DNA of 64,000 nucleotides from CAVRQM01 sp963756975 (GTDB lineage: Bacteria; Pseudomonadota; Alphaproteobacteria; Acetobacterales; Acetobacteraceae). Below the pieces are notes generated by a model, which did no database searches, was not told the DNA's origin, and saw only the letters and a list, made by a program, of their open reading frames with translations. This document shows positions 25,528-33,477 of the stretch, piece after piece (positions within the stretch are counted from its first letter, which is position 1; every line of letters begins with the position of its first letter). The stretch is taken from NCBI GenBank assembly GCA_963756975.1, contig CAVWPS010000002.1, positions 62,001-126,000 of the forward strand. Reading direction: 5' to 3'. The position numbers were made by a program, and so were the translations under genes.

Positions 25528-25977
25528 TTATGACATTCCTATGACAGTCAGGATCACCATAACGCAGAATCCCGCCGCGACGTCATCGGCCATGATCGCG
25601 ACCGGGCCGTGCCGGGCGTCGAGCCAGCCGATCGGCCCCGGCTTGAGGATGTCCAGAAGCCGAAAGCCGGCGAACGCGACGGCGGCACCCCACCACGGCC
25701 GCGACCATGCGGCGACGCCCGCGATGGCGAGCCACTGGCCGGCGACCTCGTCGATCACCACCCAGCCCGGATCGCCGTCGGCCACTTTCGGCCCAAGCCT
25801 CGTCAGCGCGGCCACCCCGAGCGCGGTCGCGAAAAATGCGCCGAGCAGCGGGCCCCACACGCCGAACCGCAACAGCAAGACGCCGCTGGCCGCCGCGACG
25901 GCCGAGGCGACCGTGCCGGGTGCCCACGGCGCGCGCCCGACGCCCGCGACGGACGCGACCGGCACCCACCCGTTCAA
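25528..25977 (-). CDS. pgpA: phosphatidylglycerophosphatase A
   Basis: A 149-residue membrane phosphatase that removes phosphate from phosphatidylglycerol phosphate. Seen: VGRAPWAPGTVASAV (family G-x-AP-GT-x-x-S block), VVIDEVAGQWLA (acidic DE), and FRLLDILKPGPIGWLD. Four hydrophobic segments are evident. Start is TTG 25977 in a TTGA overlap with the transglycosylase stop; Val-rich VPVASVAGVG follows directly. Confidence 0.9.
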   Translation of the reverse strand: MNGWVPVASVAGVGRAPWAPGTVASAVAAASGVLLLRFGVWGPLLGAFFATALGVAALTRLGPKVADGDPGWVVIDEVAGQWLAIAGVAAWSRPWWGAAVAFAGFRLLDILKPGPIGWLDARHGPVAIMADDVAAGFCVMVILTVIGMS

Positions 25978-27923
25978 GCGGGACCAGCGGCGGCGCGCAG
26001 CGGGTTCGGGCCGGTCCGGCGTAGCAGGGCGCGGTAGACGACCATGTTTTCGACCGCGCGCTCGACGTAGTTGCGGGTCTCGGCGAACCCGATCAGCTCG
26101 ATCCAGTCGATCATGTCCGTCCCCGCGCCCGGACCGGTGCGCGGGTCGCCGTTGGCCGCGAGCCACCCGTCCACCCGCGACGGCCCCGCGTTGTAGGCGG
26201 CCACGGCAAGCGGGACCGCCCCGTCATACCGGTCCATCAACGTTCGCAGATAGGCGCTGCCGAGTTTGACGTTCAGCGCCGGATCGGTGACCAGCGCGCC
26301 GGCGGTTTCTGGCACATTCAGCGCTTTCGCCTGCGCCGCCGCCGTGCCGGGCATCAGCTGCATCAGCCCGCGCGCGCCGACCGGACTGAGTGTCGCCGTA
26401 TCGAAGCTGCTCTCCTGCCGGATGATCGCGAGCACCAGCGGCGCCTCCACCGGCGATCCGGGCGGCACCTCGACCCCGACCGGCCAGCCGGTGCCGAGCA
26501 GCACCGTCCCGTCCCGCCCCGCGCGCCTGGCGATCGCGACCGCCGATTCCGGCATCCCGAACCCGGTCGCGAGCCGGGCCGCGAGCGACAGGTCGGACGG
26601 CTCGCCGCCGAGTTCGGTCAGCCGCAGCAGGAACACCGCCGACCGGCGCGGCTCGCCCCACGCGACCAGATATGCGGCGGCGCGCGCCTGCTCGCGGCCC
26701 GAGAACGCGAGCGCCTGATCGGCGGTCCAGGGCGGGTCGGCGCGGGCGCGGATCGCGTCGGCCACCGCCGCGTCGTTGCCCAGCACGGAACCGGCGAGCT
26801 GGCCGTAGAACGTGCTCGGGTACGCGGCCGCCGCGACGAACGCGGTGCGCGCGGCCGCCGCGTCCCCGGCCGCGGTCGCGGCGCGGCCGATCCAGTATTC
26901 CCCCCGCGACCGGGTCTGTGCGGCGCGGGACAGTGCGGCGAGCTGGCGGAAATGGGTCAGCGCCAGCGCCGGGTCGGACAGCCGGCGCAGCGCGATCCAG
27001 CCGGCGATGAACGCGGCATCCGCGACCGGCTCCGGGGCGACCTGCCGCGCGCCGTCGGCCAGGGCGTAGGCCCCGGTCGCGTCGCCGTCGTGCAGGCGGC
27101 GGCGCAGCAGCAGGTTGCGCTCGTCCCAGAACGCCGACAGGTGCTCGGCCGGGGCCGCCTGCTCGGCCGGACCGCCGCGCGTTTCCCACAATTCCAAAGC
27201 TTCGTTGTCTCGGTTCGCCCGGCGCAGCCACTTCGCCGTTTCCAGCATCATCGCGGGGGTCGCGCGGTCGGCCTCCGGCAAGATCGACAGCAGCAGCGAG
27301 GCGCGCGTGTCGTCGCGTCGCAAGGCGAGCAACGCCTCGGCCTCCGGCTGATCGGCGGGATCGAGCATCGCGGCCTGACGGCTGGCACCGGCGGTGTCGG
27401 TCCAGGCGAGTTCGTCGAACCGTGCGCGCTGTTCGGCCGGCCCGATCACGCCGGTCCAGCGCAGCAGCACCGCCGCGTCGCGAGCCGGGTCCGGGACCGA
27501 GGCGATCCAGCCGCGCCGGGCCGTCCGCACCGCGTCCTCGTGCCGGCCGAGTTCGTCGAAGGCTTCGGCGCACCGCTCCAGCGCCCGCGCCTCGGCCGGG
27601 TGCGCGTCGTCGCACAGGGCGGCGACGGCCACATCGTCGGGGTCGAGCAGCAGCGCCTCGTCTCGACGGCGCACCAGTGTCGCTTGCTGCGGCCAATCCG
27701 GGTTCGCGTCGATGAAGGCGGCGATCTCGGCCAGCCGTCCGCCGCCGGGGGCCAGCAGGCGATAGAATTCGACCAGCTTCGGCACGACCGGGTCGGCGTA
27801 GGTTTCCGCCGCCGCCGCCGCCGCCGCCCAATGGTCCGCGCGCACCGCCGCCATCAGGTCTTCCGCACGCGCGGCCCCGCTGAACAGAACCAGGAAAAGG
27901 ACGAGCCGAATCATGGCGCGCAT
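25974..27923 (-). CDS. slt: soluble lytic murein transglycosylase
   Basis: A 649-residue periplasmic protein with a signal peptide (MIRLVLFLVLFSGAARA; ATG 27923 or 27914). A long helical superhelix (about 30-470, rich in Ala) precedes the C-terminal goose-lysozyme-like domain: catalytic Glu in LAIIRQESSF, SPVGARGLMQLMPGTA, NVKLGSAYLRTLMDRYDG, VAAYNAGPSRVDGWL, and IDWIELIGFAETRNYVERAVEN. It cleaves peptidoglycan between MurNAc and GlcNAc with anhydroMurNAc formation, feeding the recycling route to which anmK (elsewhere in this window) belongs. Confidence 0.93.
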   Translation of the reverse strand: MRAMIRLVLFLVLFSGAARAEDLMAAVRADHWAAAAAAAETYADPVVPKLVEFYRLLAPGGGRLAEIAAFIDANPDWPQQATLVRRRDEALLLDPDDVAVAALCDDAHPAEARALERCAEAFDELGRHEDAVRTARRGWIASVPDPARDAAVLLRWTGVIGPAEQRARFDELAWTDTAGASRQAAMLDPADQPEAEALLALRRDDTRASLLLSILPEADRATPAMMLETAKWLRRANRDNEALELWETRGGPAEQAAPAEHLSAFWDERNLLLRRRLHDGDATGAYALADGARQVAPEPVADAAFIAGWIALRRLSDPALALTHFRQLAALSRAAQTRSRGEYWIGRAATAAGDAAAARTAFVAAAAYPSTFYGQLAGSVLGNDAAVADAIRARADPPWTADQALAFSGREQARAAAYLVAWGEPRRSAVFLLRLTELGGEPSDLSLAARLATGFGMPESAVAIARRAGRDGTVLLGTGWPVGVEVPPGSPVEAPLVLAIIRQESSFDTATLSPVGARGLMQLMPGTAAAQAKALNVPETAGALVTDPALNVKLGSAYLRTLMDRYDGAVPLAVAAYNAGPSRVDGWLAANGDPRTGPGAGTDMIDWIELIGFAETRNYVERAVENMVVYRALLRRTGPNPLRAAAGPA

Positions 27924-27977
27924 CGTAGCAGCCCGCGGCGCGCTTGCGACCCGACCCCCCGGTTCCTACGATGGGCC

Positions 27978-28875
27978 ATGACGACAGGACGGTTGAAATT
28001 TCACGGCTCCATGGTGGCGCTCGTCACCCCGATGCGCGCCGACGGCTCGGTCGACGAGGCGGCGATGGAGCGGTTCGTGGACTGGCAGATCACCGAGGGC
28101 ACGGACGGGCTGATCCCGGTCGGGACCACCGGCGAGAGCCCGACGCTGACGCACGCCGAGCATCGCCGGGTCGTGGAAATCACGGTCGCGGTGGCGCGTG
28201 GACGGGTGCCGGTGCTGGCCGGGGCCGGGTCGAACAGCACGGCGGAGGCGATCAGCCTGGCCCAGCACGCGCGCGCCGTGGGGGCGGACGGCGTGCTGGT
28301 GGTGACACCGTATTATAACCGGCCGACCCAGGAAGGGCTTGTTCCTGCACTTCTCGGCGGTGGCGGACGCGACCGACCTGCCGCTGGTGATCTACAACAT
28401 CCCCGGCCGCAGCGTGGTCGACATCAGTGTCGAGACCATGGCCCGGCTGTCGCTGAACCCCCATATCGTCGGCGTGAAGGATTCCACCGCCAACCTCGCG
28501 CGCCCGCTGCACACCCGCGCGGCCTGCGGCGAGGGTTTCATCCAGATGTCGGGCGAGGACCACACCGCGATCGCCTTCCGCGCGGCCGGCGGGCACGGCT
28601 GCATCAGCGTCACGGCGAACGCGGCGCCTCGGTTGTGCGCCGCCATGCACGACGCCTGGAGCGACGGGCGCACGCACGAGGCCATGGCGATCCAGGACCG
28701 CTTGCTGACGCTGCACGACGCGATCTTTTGCGAGAGCAGCCCGGGGCCGGTGAAATACGCGACCGCCCTGCTCGGCCATGGCGGGGACACGACGCGCCTG
28801 CCGATGGCCCCGGTCGCGGCCGAGACCCGGGCGCGGGTTCGCGCGGCCCTGGTGAGCGTGGGCCTGCTGAACTGA
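27978..28875 (+). pseudogene. dapA: 4-hydroxy-tetrahydrodipicolinate synthase DapA, one frame break
   Basis: From ATG 27978: LKFHGSMVALVTPMRADG, VGTTGESPTL (substrate loop), AGAGSNSTAEAI and VVTPYYNRPTQEG with the catalytic Tyr. At about 28340 the frame must skip one base (GGGCTTG read as GGG-CTG) to continue LFLHFSAVAD, then IYNIPGRS, the Schiff-base lysine in IVGVKDSTANL, and SGEDHTA. Full length is about 298 residues, the usual size. First step of the lysine/diaminopimelate branch and normally essential, so an assembly error is likely. The stop overlaps smpB by one base. Confidence 0.9.
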
Positions 28876-29369
28876 TGGCCGCCGACACCAAGACGAAATC
28901 GAAGTCGGGCCTGATCAGCCACGGCATCGCCGCCCAGAACCGCAAGGCGCGCTACGATTACACGATCAAGGAGACGGTCGAGGCGGGCATCGTGCTGCTC
29001 GGCCCCGAGGTGAAAAGCCTGCGCCACGGGCGCGCCACGCTGACCGAGGCATGGGCGGGCGAGCGCGACGGCGAGATGTTCCTGTTCAATGCGTACATCC
29101 CCGAATACCAGGGCGGCGTCTTGAGCCGCTTCGAGCCCCGCGCGCCGCGAAAACTGCTGCTGAAGCACAAGCAGCTCGACGGCCTGTTCGGGGCCATCGC
29201 CCGCGCCGGACAGACGATCGTGCCGCTGCAGATCCATTTCAACGATCGCGGGCTGGCGAAGGTGCTGCTGGGCGTGGCCGAGGGCCGGCAGAAGGCCGAC
29301 AAACGGCACGCGGTGGCCGAGCGGGACTGGGCGCGCGACAAGGCGAGGCTGATGCGCAACAAGGGCTGA
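28875..29369 (+). CDS. smpB: SsrA-binding protein SmpB
   Basis: A 164-residue tmRNA partner for rescue of stalled ribosomes. Seen: ISHGIAAQNRKARYDYTI, EAGIVLLGPEVKSLRHG, NAYIPEYQGG, RKLLLKHKQLDGLFG, and the basic tail DKRHAVAERDWARDKARLMRN. Start ATG 28875 overlaps the dapA stop (TGATG), a dapA-smpB order frequently seen in alphaproteobacteria. Confidence 0.96.
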   Translation: MAADTKTKSKSGLISHGIAAQNRKARYDYTIKETVEAGIVLLGPEVKSLRHGRATLTEAWAGERDGEMFLFNAYIPEYQGGVLSRFEPRAPRKLLLKHKQLDGLFGAIARAGQTIVPLQIHFNDRGLAKVLLGVAEGRQKADKRHAVAERDWARDKARLMRNKG

Positions 29370-29421
29370 CCCTTGCCACCGGGCGTTTCGGACGTGCAAA
29401 GGCTGCCCGAACACGTCCGAG
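29361..29421 (+). terminator. hairpins between smpB and the zinc-ribbon gene
   Basis: CAAGGG-CTGA-CCCTTG (29361-29376) spans the smpB stop, and a 9-bp perfect stem TCGGACGTG (29389-29397) / CACGTCCGA (29413-29421) follows. There is no T-run. The second stem ends 9 bp before the next start codon and overlaps its GAGGA ribosome-binding region, so it could either terminate smpB transcripts or mask the next gene's ribosome-binding site. Confidence 0.45.
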
Positions 29422-29430
29422 GAATTTGCG

Positions 29431-29655
29431 ATGTCCGATATCGTCGTCACCCCCAAATGCCCGGTCTGCGGCCAGGATCTCCATATCGAGCAGCACCAGG
29501 GCGAACCGGCACCGGGCGACCGCGTGTTCTGCCCGGAGCACGGGACGGTCGGCTCGCGGGAAGAGATCACGCGGCAGATGCTGGACGATCATGGCGACGA
29601 GATCCGGAAAGCCGCGGCGGAGTTCCGGAAGAAGTCGCAAAACGGGGCTGGCTGA
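29431..29655 (+). CDS. small zinc-ribbon-like protein
   Basis: A 74-residue protein from ATG 29431, GAGGA 7 bp upstream. Seen: CPVCGQDL near the N-terminus and CPEHG at about 33-37, giving a possible C-x2-C...C-x2-H zinc site, then a charged helix (ITRQMLDDHGDEIRKAAAEFRKKS). No family is recognised and no function is claimed. Its expression may be governed by the hairpin immediately upstream. Confidence 0.55.
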   Translation: MSDIVVTPKCPVCGQDLHIEQHQGEPAPGDRVFCPEHGTVGSREEITRQMLDDHGDEIRKAAAEFRKKSQNGAG

Positions 29656-29671
29656 AGCTGCCGGCCGGCGG

Positions 29672-29723
29672 CGAGCGCCCCCCGCCCAACCCACTCCCCT
29701 GGGAGCAGGGCCGGGGCGAGGGT
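29672..29723. repeat. degenerate REP-like element at a convergent junction (copy 8)
   Basis: A weaker version of the window-wide repeat: CGCCCAACCCACTCCCCTGGGAG followed by CAGGGCCGGGGCGAGGG. The right arm keeps GGGCCGGGG-GAGGG, while the left arm has drifted. It lies between the zinc-ribbon gene (+) and the EAL gene (-). Confidence 0.5.
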
Positions 29724-30578
29724 TCACGCGGCGGCCAGCACGCCCCGAACCTGCGGCCCCGGCATCGGCAACCCCAGCAGCCACCCCTGCCCCTCGTCGC
29801 AGCCGCACTCCGCCAGGAACACTCGCATCACCTCCGTCTCGATCCCCTCCGCCACCACGCTCAGCCCGAGCGCGTGGCCGGTCGCGATCGCGGCGCGCAC
29901 GATCGCCGCGTCCTCGCGGTCGTGCGGCACGTCGCGGATCAGCGAGCGGTCGAGTTTCAGGACCGTCAGCGGCAGCCGCTTCAGCGTCGCCAGCGAGGCG
30001 AACCCGGTGCCGAAATCGTCCAGCGCGAGGCCGACGCCGAGGTCGCGGATCGCCGACAGCGTGAGCAGCATCTCGACATCGACGTCGATCAGCAGCCGCT
30101 CCGTCAGTTCGAGTTCGAGCCGGTCGGGCGGCAGGCCGGATCGCTCCAGCGCGAGCCCGACCTGATCGAGCAGCAGCGTGCGCGAGAGCTGGCGGACGGA
30201 GACGTTGACGGAGACGCAGGCCGGCTCCGCCCACGCCACCGCCTCGGCGCACGCGGTGCCCAACACCCAGGCGCCGATCGCGACGATCTGCCCCGATAGC
30301 TCGGCGGCCGGCACGAAGGCGGCCGGCGGGACCATGCCGCGACGGCGGTGCGGCCACCGCAGCAGCGCCTCCGCCCCGGTCGGACGGCCGGAGCCGAGCG
30401 CGATGCGCGGCTGATAGTGCAGTTCGAAGCCGCCGGCGCGGGTGGCCTCGGCGATGTCGCGGCGCAGGCGGCGATGCTCCGCGCGCGCCGCTTGCGCCGG
30501 GTGGGGCGCGGGTCCGGACCGGCAATCGGGATCGATTTCGGCCACGTCGCCCCGTTCAGTGCTATCGAGCATCGTCAT
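29724..30578 (-). CDS. stand-alone EAL-domain cyclic-di-GMP phosphodiesterase
   Basis: About 284 residues from ATG 30578 (GTG 30590 and ATG 30572 possible). A single EAL domain with the catalytic set: GAEALLRW (the EAL motif), SVNVSVRQLS, LELELTERLL, LDDFGTGFASLATLKRLP (DDFGTG), LKLDRSLI, SVVAEGIET and the final GQGWLLGLPMP. There is no GGDEF partner, sensory domain or membrane segment, so it is a cytoplasmic enzyme cutting c-di-GMP to pGpG. It lies about 2-3 kb from ctrA and the flagellar genes, which fits control of motility; that link is inference. Confidence 0.88.
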   Translation of the reverse strand: MTMLDSTERGDVAEIDPDCRSGPAPHPAQAARAEHRRLRRDIAEATRAGGFELHYQPRIALGSGRPTGAEALLRWPHRRRGMVPPAAFVPAAELSGQIVAIGAWVLGTACAEAVAWAEPACVSVNVSVRQLSRTLLLDQVGLALERSGLPPDRLELELTERLLIDVDVEMLLTLSAIRDLGVGLALDDFGTGFASLATLKRLPLTVLKLDRSLIRDVPHDREDAAIVRAAIATGHALGLSVVAEGIETEVMRVFLAECGCDEGQGWLLGLPMPGPQVRGVLAAA

Positions 30579-30685
30579 GACCTGTCTCACCCGCTTCGGA
30601 ACGTCTCAATATCCGGGACGCGGCTGACGGATCGGTTAACGGGGCCGTTGATCCTTTCATCACCGGTCCGGGCGATGCTGGGGGC

Positions 30686-31660
30686 ATGGAGCCGATGCCG
30701 ACCACATGCGTCCTGGAACACCGCGGGTTCGCCGTGCTCGGCCCGATCTTGTTCCGCCGCAGCGACGCGGACGGCGCGCCGGTGCTGGCGATGCCGTTCG
30801 AAGGGCGGCAGGCGATCGTGCCGTTGCGCAGCCTGCAACGCGAACTCGACATCCGCGACGATTCGCCGGACGGGCGGATGCTCGTCCTGATCGCGGCGTC
30901 GCTCGACTACGTCGCCGGGCTGCGGCCGGGCGAGCCGCTGCCGGCCGAAATCATCAGCGGCGAGGCGAGCTGGCAGCCCCGCGCCGAGCACCGGGCCAGG
31001 GCCGAACGCAACGTGCAGATCCAGCTCGTGACGTGGCTCGGGCACGCCAGCGACACCGCGCCCGCGCTCGGGCGGCTGTCGGAAGATGCCGGGCTGCGGG
31101 CGTCGATCCAGCGCGCGCTGTCCGAGGCCGCCGCCGCGATCGGCGTGCCGAACGCCGAGGCGGTGCTGCCGCTGATCGCGACCGTGGTCGACGAGCTCGC
31201 GTATATCGAGGCGTTGCGCGACACGCTGCTCGGCACGGTGCGGCAGCTGGTCGCGAGTGCGGCCGCACTCGGCGGCGGCTGGCGCGGCGACAGCACGCGG
31301 CTCGACGCGCTCAAACAGGTGCAGCGGCTATCGGCGATCGCGCTGACGCAGATCGGCCGGCGGTTCGCCGACATCGACCGGGAGACGAGCCAGATCATCA
31401 CGACGCTGCGCACGGTCGAGACGATGCGCGTCTTCATCCGGTCCAACCGCGACTGGCTGCACCGGAGCCGCCGCGCCTGGGAGCCGATCCTGAACGCGTG
31501 GCGGATGCCGCCGCAACGGCTCGACGACGCGGCGTGGGCGCTGGTGCAGCGGACCTACCACTTCCTCGCACCCCGCTTCATGCCGGTGCAGGAGTGGCAG
31601 ACGGCGGCGATGCGGACCATGCGAAGCGGGCGGGACGAGAAGACGGTGCTGCGCTGGTGA
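30686..31660 (+). CDS. conserved-looking hypothetical cytoplasmic protein
   Basis: A 324-residue protein from ATG 30686. No signal peptide or membrane helix. The N-terminal part (LEHRGFAVLGPILFRRSD, EGRQAIVPLRSL) is beta-rich; the rest is helical, including a long RLDALKQVQRLSAIALTQIGRRFADIDRETSQIITTLRT stretch that could form a coiled coil, and a C-terminal WRMPPQRLDDAAWALVQRTYHFLAPRFMPVQEW. I do not recognise the family. It starts 108 bp from the divergent EAL gene, so the two may share regulatory DNA. Confidence 0.55.
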   Translation: MEPMPTTCVLEHRGFAVLGPILFRRSDADGAPVLAMPFEGRQAIVPLRSLQRELDIRDDSPDGRMLVLIAASLDYVAGLRPGEPLPAEIISGEASWQPRAEHRARAERNVQIQLVTWLGHASDTAPALGRLSEDAGLRASIQRALSEAAAAIGVPNAEAVLPLIATVVDELAYIEALRDTLLGTVRQLVASAAALGGGWRGDSTRLDALKQVQRLSAIALTQIGRRFADIDRETSQIITTLRTVETMRVFIRSNRDWLHRSRRAWEPILNAWRMPPQRLDDAAWALVQRTYHFLAPRFMPVQEWQTAAMRTMRSGRDEKTVLRW

Positions 31661-31710
31661 CGGCGCGCGTGGCGCTCTATCTGCAGGCCTCCCCCTTACG
31701 GAGCGCCGAC

Positions 31711-32418
31711 ATGCCCGATGCGAAGCCGATCGACCTTTGGAGCTGGCCGACGCCGAACGGCCACAAGGTCCACATCATGCTGGAGGAGACGGGGCTGCCG
31801 TATCGCGCGATCCCGGTCGATATCGGCGCCGGCGAGCAGTTCCGCCCCGAGTTCCTGGCGATCACGCCGAACCACCGCATTCCCGCGATCGTCGATCCGG
31901 ACGGGCCGGGCGGCGAACCGTTCTCGTTGTTCGAGAGCGGCGCCATCCTGATCTACCTGGCCGAGAAGACCGGGCGGTTCATGCCGGCCGAGCCCCGCGC
32001 GCGCTACGCCTGCCTGCAATGGCTGATGTTCCAGATGGGCGGCGTCGGCCCGATGTTCGGCCAGCGCAACCACTTCTTCAGCTACGCGCCGGAGGAGATC
32101 GCCTACGCGCGCGACCGTTACGGCAACGAGGTGAAGCGGCTGTACCGCGTGCTCGAGGCACGGCTGTCCAACGCGGCGTGGCTGGCGGGCGACGAGTATT
32201 CGATCGCGGACATGGCGACGTATCCGTGGGTGCGGGCGCCGGAGACGCGCGACGTCGACGTGGCGGCGCTGCCCGGCGTGGCGCGCTGGCTGGCGGCGAT
32301 GGAGGCAAGGCCTGCGGTGCGGCGCGGGGTCGAGGTGCTGATGGAGCACCGGCGGGAGAGCATGACGCCGGAGGAGCGGGAGCGGCTGTTCGGGGCGACG
32401 CAGTTTCAGGCGCGGTAA
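31711..32418 (+). CDS. glutathione S-transferase, YghU/YfcG-like
   Basis: A 235-residue protein from ATG 31711. The N-terminal LWSWPTPNGHKVHIMLEETGLPY (with Thr-Pro-Asn-Gly as in the Nu-class disulfide-bond oxidoreductases), ITPNHRIPAIVDPDG (cis-Pro) and FSLFESGAILIYLAEK motifs are followed by WLMFQMGGVGPMFGQRNHF, typical of the YghU/YfcG group. Such enzymes reduce disulfides with two glutathiones. Unlinked to the other GST at 12.7 kb. Confidence 0.9.
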   Translation: MPDAKPIDLWSWPTPNGHKVHIMLEETGLPYRAIPVDIGAGEQFRPEFLAITPNHRIPAIVDPDGPGGEPFSLFESGAILIYLAEKTGRFMPAEPRARYACLQWLMFQMGGVGPMFGQRNHFFSYAPEEIAYARDRYGNEVKRLYRVLEARLSNAAWLAGDEYSIADMATYPWVRAPETRDVDVAALPGVARWLAAMEARPAVRRGVEVLMEHRRESMTPEERERLFGATQFQAR

Positions 32419-32436
32419 GCCGGTGGGGTGCCGGGC

Positions 32437-32472
32437 CCCCGGCCGTCTCCCGCAAGGCGGCGGGAGACGGCC
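32437..32472. repeat. GC-rich inverted repeat between gst and ctrA (copy 9, diverged)
   Basis: GGCCGTCTCCCGC (32440-32460 region) pairs with GCGGGAGACGGCC just after a short AAGGCG loop. The arms differ in sequence from the CCCTCACCCC element but share the CTCCC / GGGAG core and the same placement between converging genes. Likely a terminator. Confidence 0.55.
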
Positions 32473-32540
32473 AGTGTCGGACGGGCGGCCAGTGTTGGAC
32501 GGGCGGCCAGTGTCGGACGGGCAGCCAGTGTCGGACGGGC
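32469..32540. repeat. tandem repeat, four 18-bp units
   Basis: Four head-to-tail copies of GGCCAGTGTCGGACGGGC at 32469-32486, 32487-32504 (one C-to-T), 32505-32522 and 32523-32540 (first G to A). The unit length is a multiple of three but no credible gene contains it. The remaining bases to 32644 show nothing recognisable. The array lies 105 bp beyond the 3' end of ctrA. Confidence 0.9.
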
Positions 32541-32644
32541 GGCGCGCTTCAGACACCCGCCCTGACCGGGCTCGACCCGGTCATCCACGCGGCGGCGGGC
32601 AGGCTTGGACGCCAGGGCCGGGCCCGGCCGACCTGACCGGTTGA

Positions 32645-33388
32645 CTACGCCGCCTCCCAGGCCGGCTCCAGCTCGTGCACCGGCACGCCGACCGGCATTC
32701 TCGCGTCGGTTGAACTGTCGCGGATCATGTAGCCGCGTCCCCAGACCGTGGCGATCAGGTCGACCGCCCCGGCGGCTGCGAGCTTTTTGCGGAGCTTGCA
32801 GATGAACACGTCGATGATCTTCATCTCGGGCTCGTCCATGCCGCCGTATAGATGGTTGAGGAACGCCTCCTTGGTCAGCACCATGCCTTTACGCAGCACC
32901 AGCAGCTCGAAGATCGCGTATTCCTTGCCGGTCAGGTGAACCGGCGTATCGTCGGCCGTGACCTCGCGCGTGTCGAGGTTCAGCACGACGTTGCCGAGCC
33001 GCAGCGTCGGCTGGCTGTAGCCCTTCGAGCGGCGGACGATCGCCTGCACGCGGGCGAGCAGTTCCGCCTGGTCGTACGGCTTGGTGATGAAGTCGTCGGC
33101 CCCCATGCCGAGCCCCTTCACCTTCGCCTGCGGCCGCGACAGGCCGGACAGGATCAGCACCGGCGTTTCATTACGGGCCGCGCGCATGCGGCGGACGACC
33201 TCGTACCCCTCCATGTCCGGCAACATGATGTCGAGCACGACGATGTCGTATTCGTAGTGGCGGGACAGCTCCAGCGCCTCCTCCCCGGAATCGGCGACAT
33301 CGACGACCGCACCCCTGCCACCGCCGCGCAGGATGAGGGACAGGCCCTTGGCCGCGATGGTATCGTCTTCGACGAGAAGAACGCGCAT
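32645..33388 (-). CDS. ctrA: cell-cycle response regulator CtrA
   Basis: A 247-residue OmpR-type regulator from ATG 33388 (MRVLLVEDDT). The receiver has the acidic pair ED(7-8) and phosphoacceptor Asp53 in VVLDIMLPDMEG; the conserved Lys is in ITKPYD. The DNA-binding domain is almost the textbook CtrA one: HLTGKEYAIFELL, LTKEAFLNHLYGGMDEPEMKIIDVFICKLRKKL and TVWGRGYMIRD. The C-terminus ends Glu-Ala-Ala, as in CtrA proteins degraded by ClpXP. In non-Caulobacterales it usually controls motility rather than viability. Divergent from fliI; no clear TTAA-N7-TTAA box was found between them. Confidence 0.95.
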   Translation of the reverse strand: MRVLLVEDDTIAAKGLSLILRGGGRGAVVDVADSGEEALELSRHYEYDIVVLDIMLPDMEGYEVVRRMRAARNETPVLILSGLSRPQAKVKGLGMGADDFITKPYDQAELLARVQAIVRRSKGYSQPTLRLGNVVLNLDTREVTADDTPVHLTGKEYAIFELLVLRKGMVLTKEAFLNHLYGGMDEPEMKIIDVFICKLRKKLAAAGAVDLIATVWGRGYMIRDSSTDARMPVGVPVHELEPAWEAA

Positions 33389-33477
33389 GTTTTGCAATCC
33401 TTGCTACCGTGGGTTGCACACTACGGGCATATGGACGGCTTGTCACCCCTTATTCACCTGTCGGTTGTATTCCAAGA

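Noticed and set aside
27805..27832. GCC triplet run as a microsatellite
   Set aside because: It encodes an Ala stretch inside the helical part of the lytic transglycosylase, ordinary in a genome of this composition.
30686..31660. Assignment of the 324-residue protein to a flagellar role because of nearby genes
   Set aside because: ctrA and fliI are separated from it by a gst gene and repeats, and no flagellar motif is visible.
32437..32560. CRISPR array
   Set aside because: The 18-bp units are directly adjacent without spacers, and there are no cas genes.
33389..33477. CtrA-binding box in the ctrA/fliI divergent region
   Set aside because: No TTAA-N7-TTAA or convincing half-site is visible there; the isolated TTAAC sequences at 30637 and 59398 are single half-sites expected by chance.
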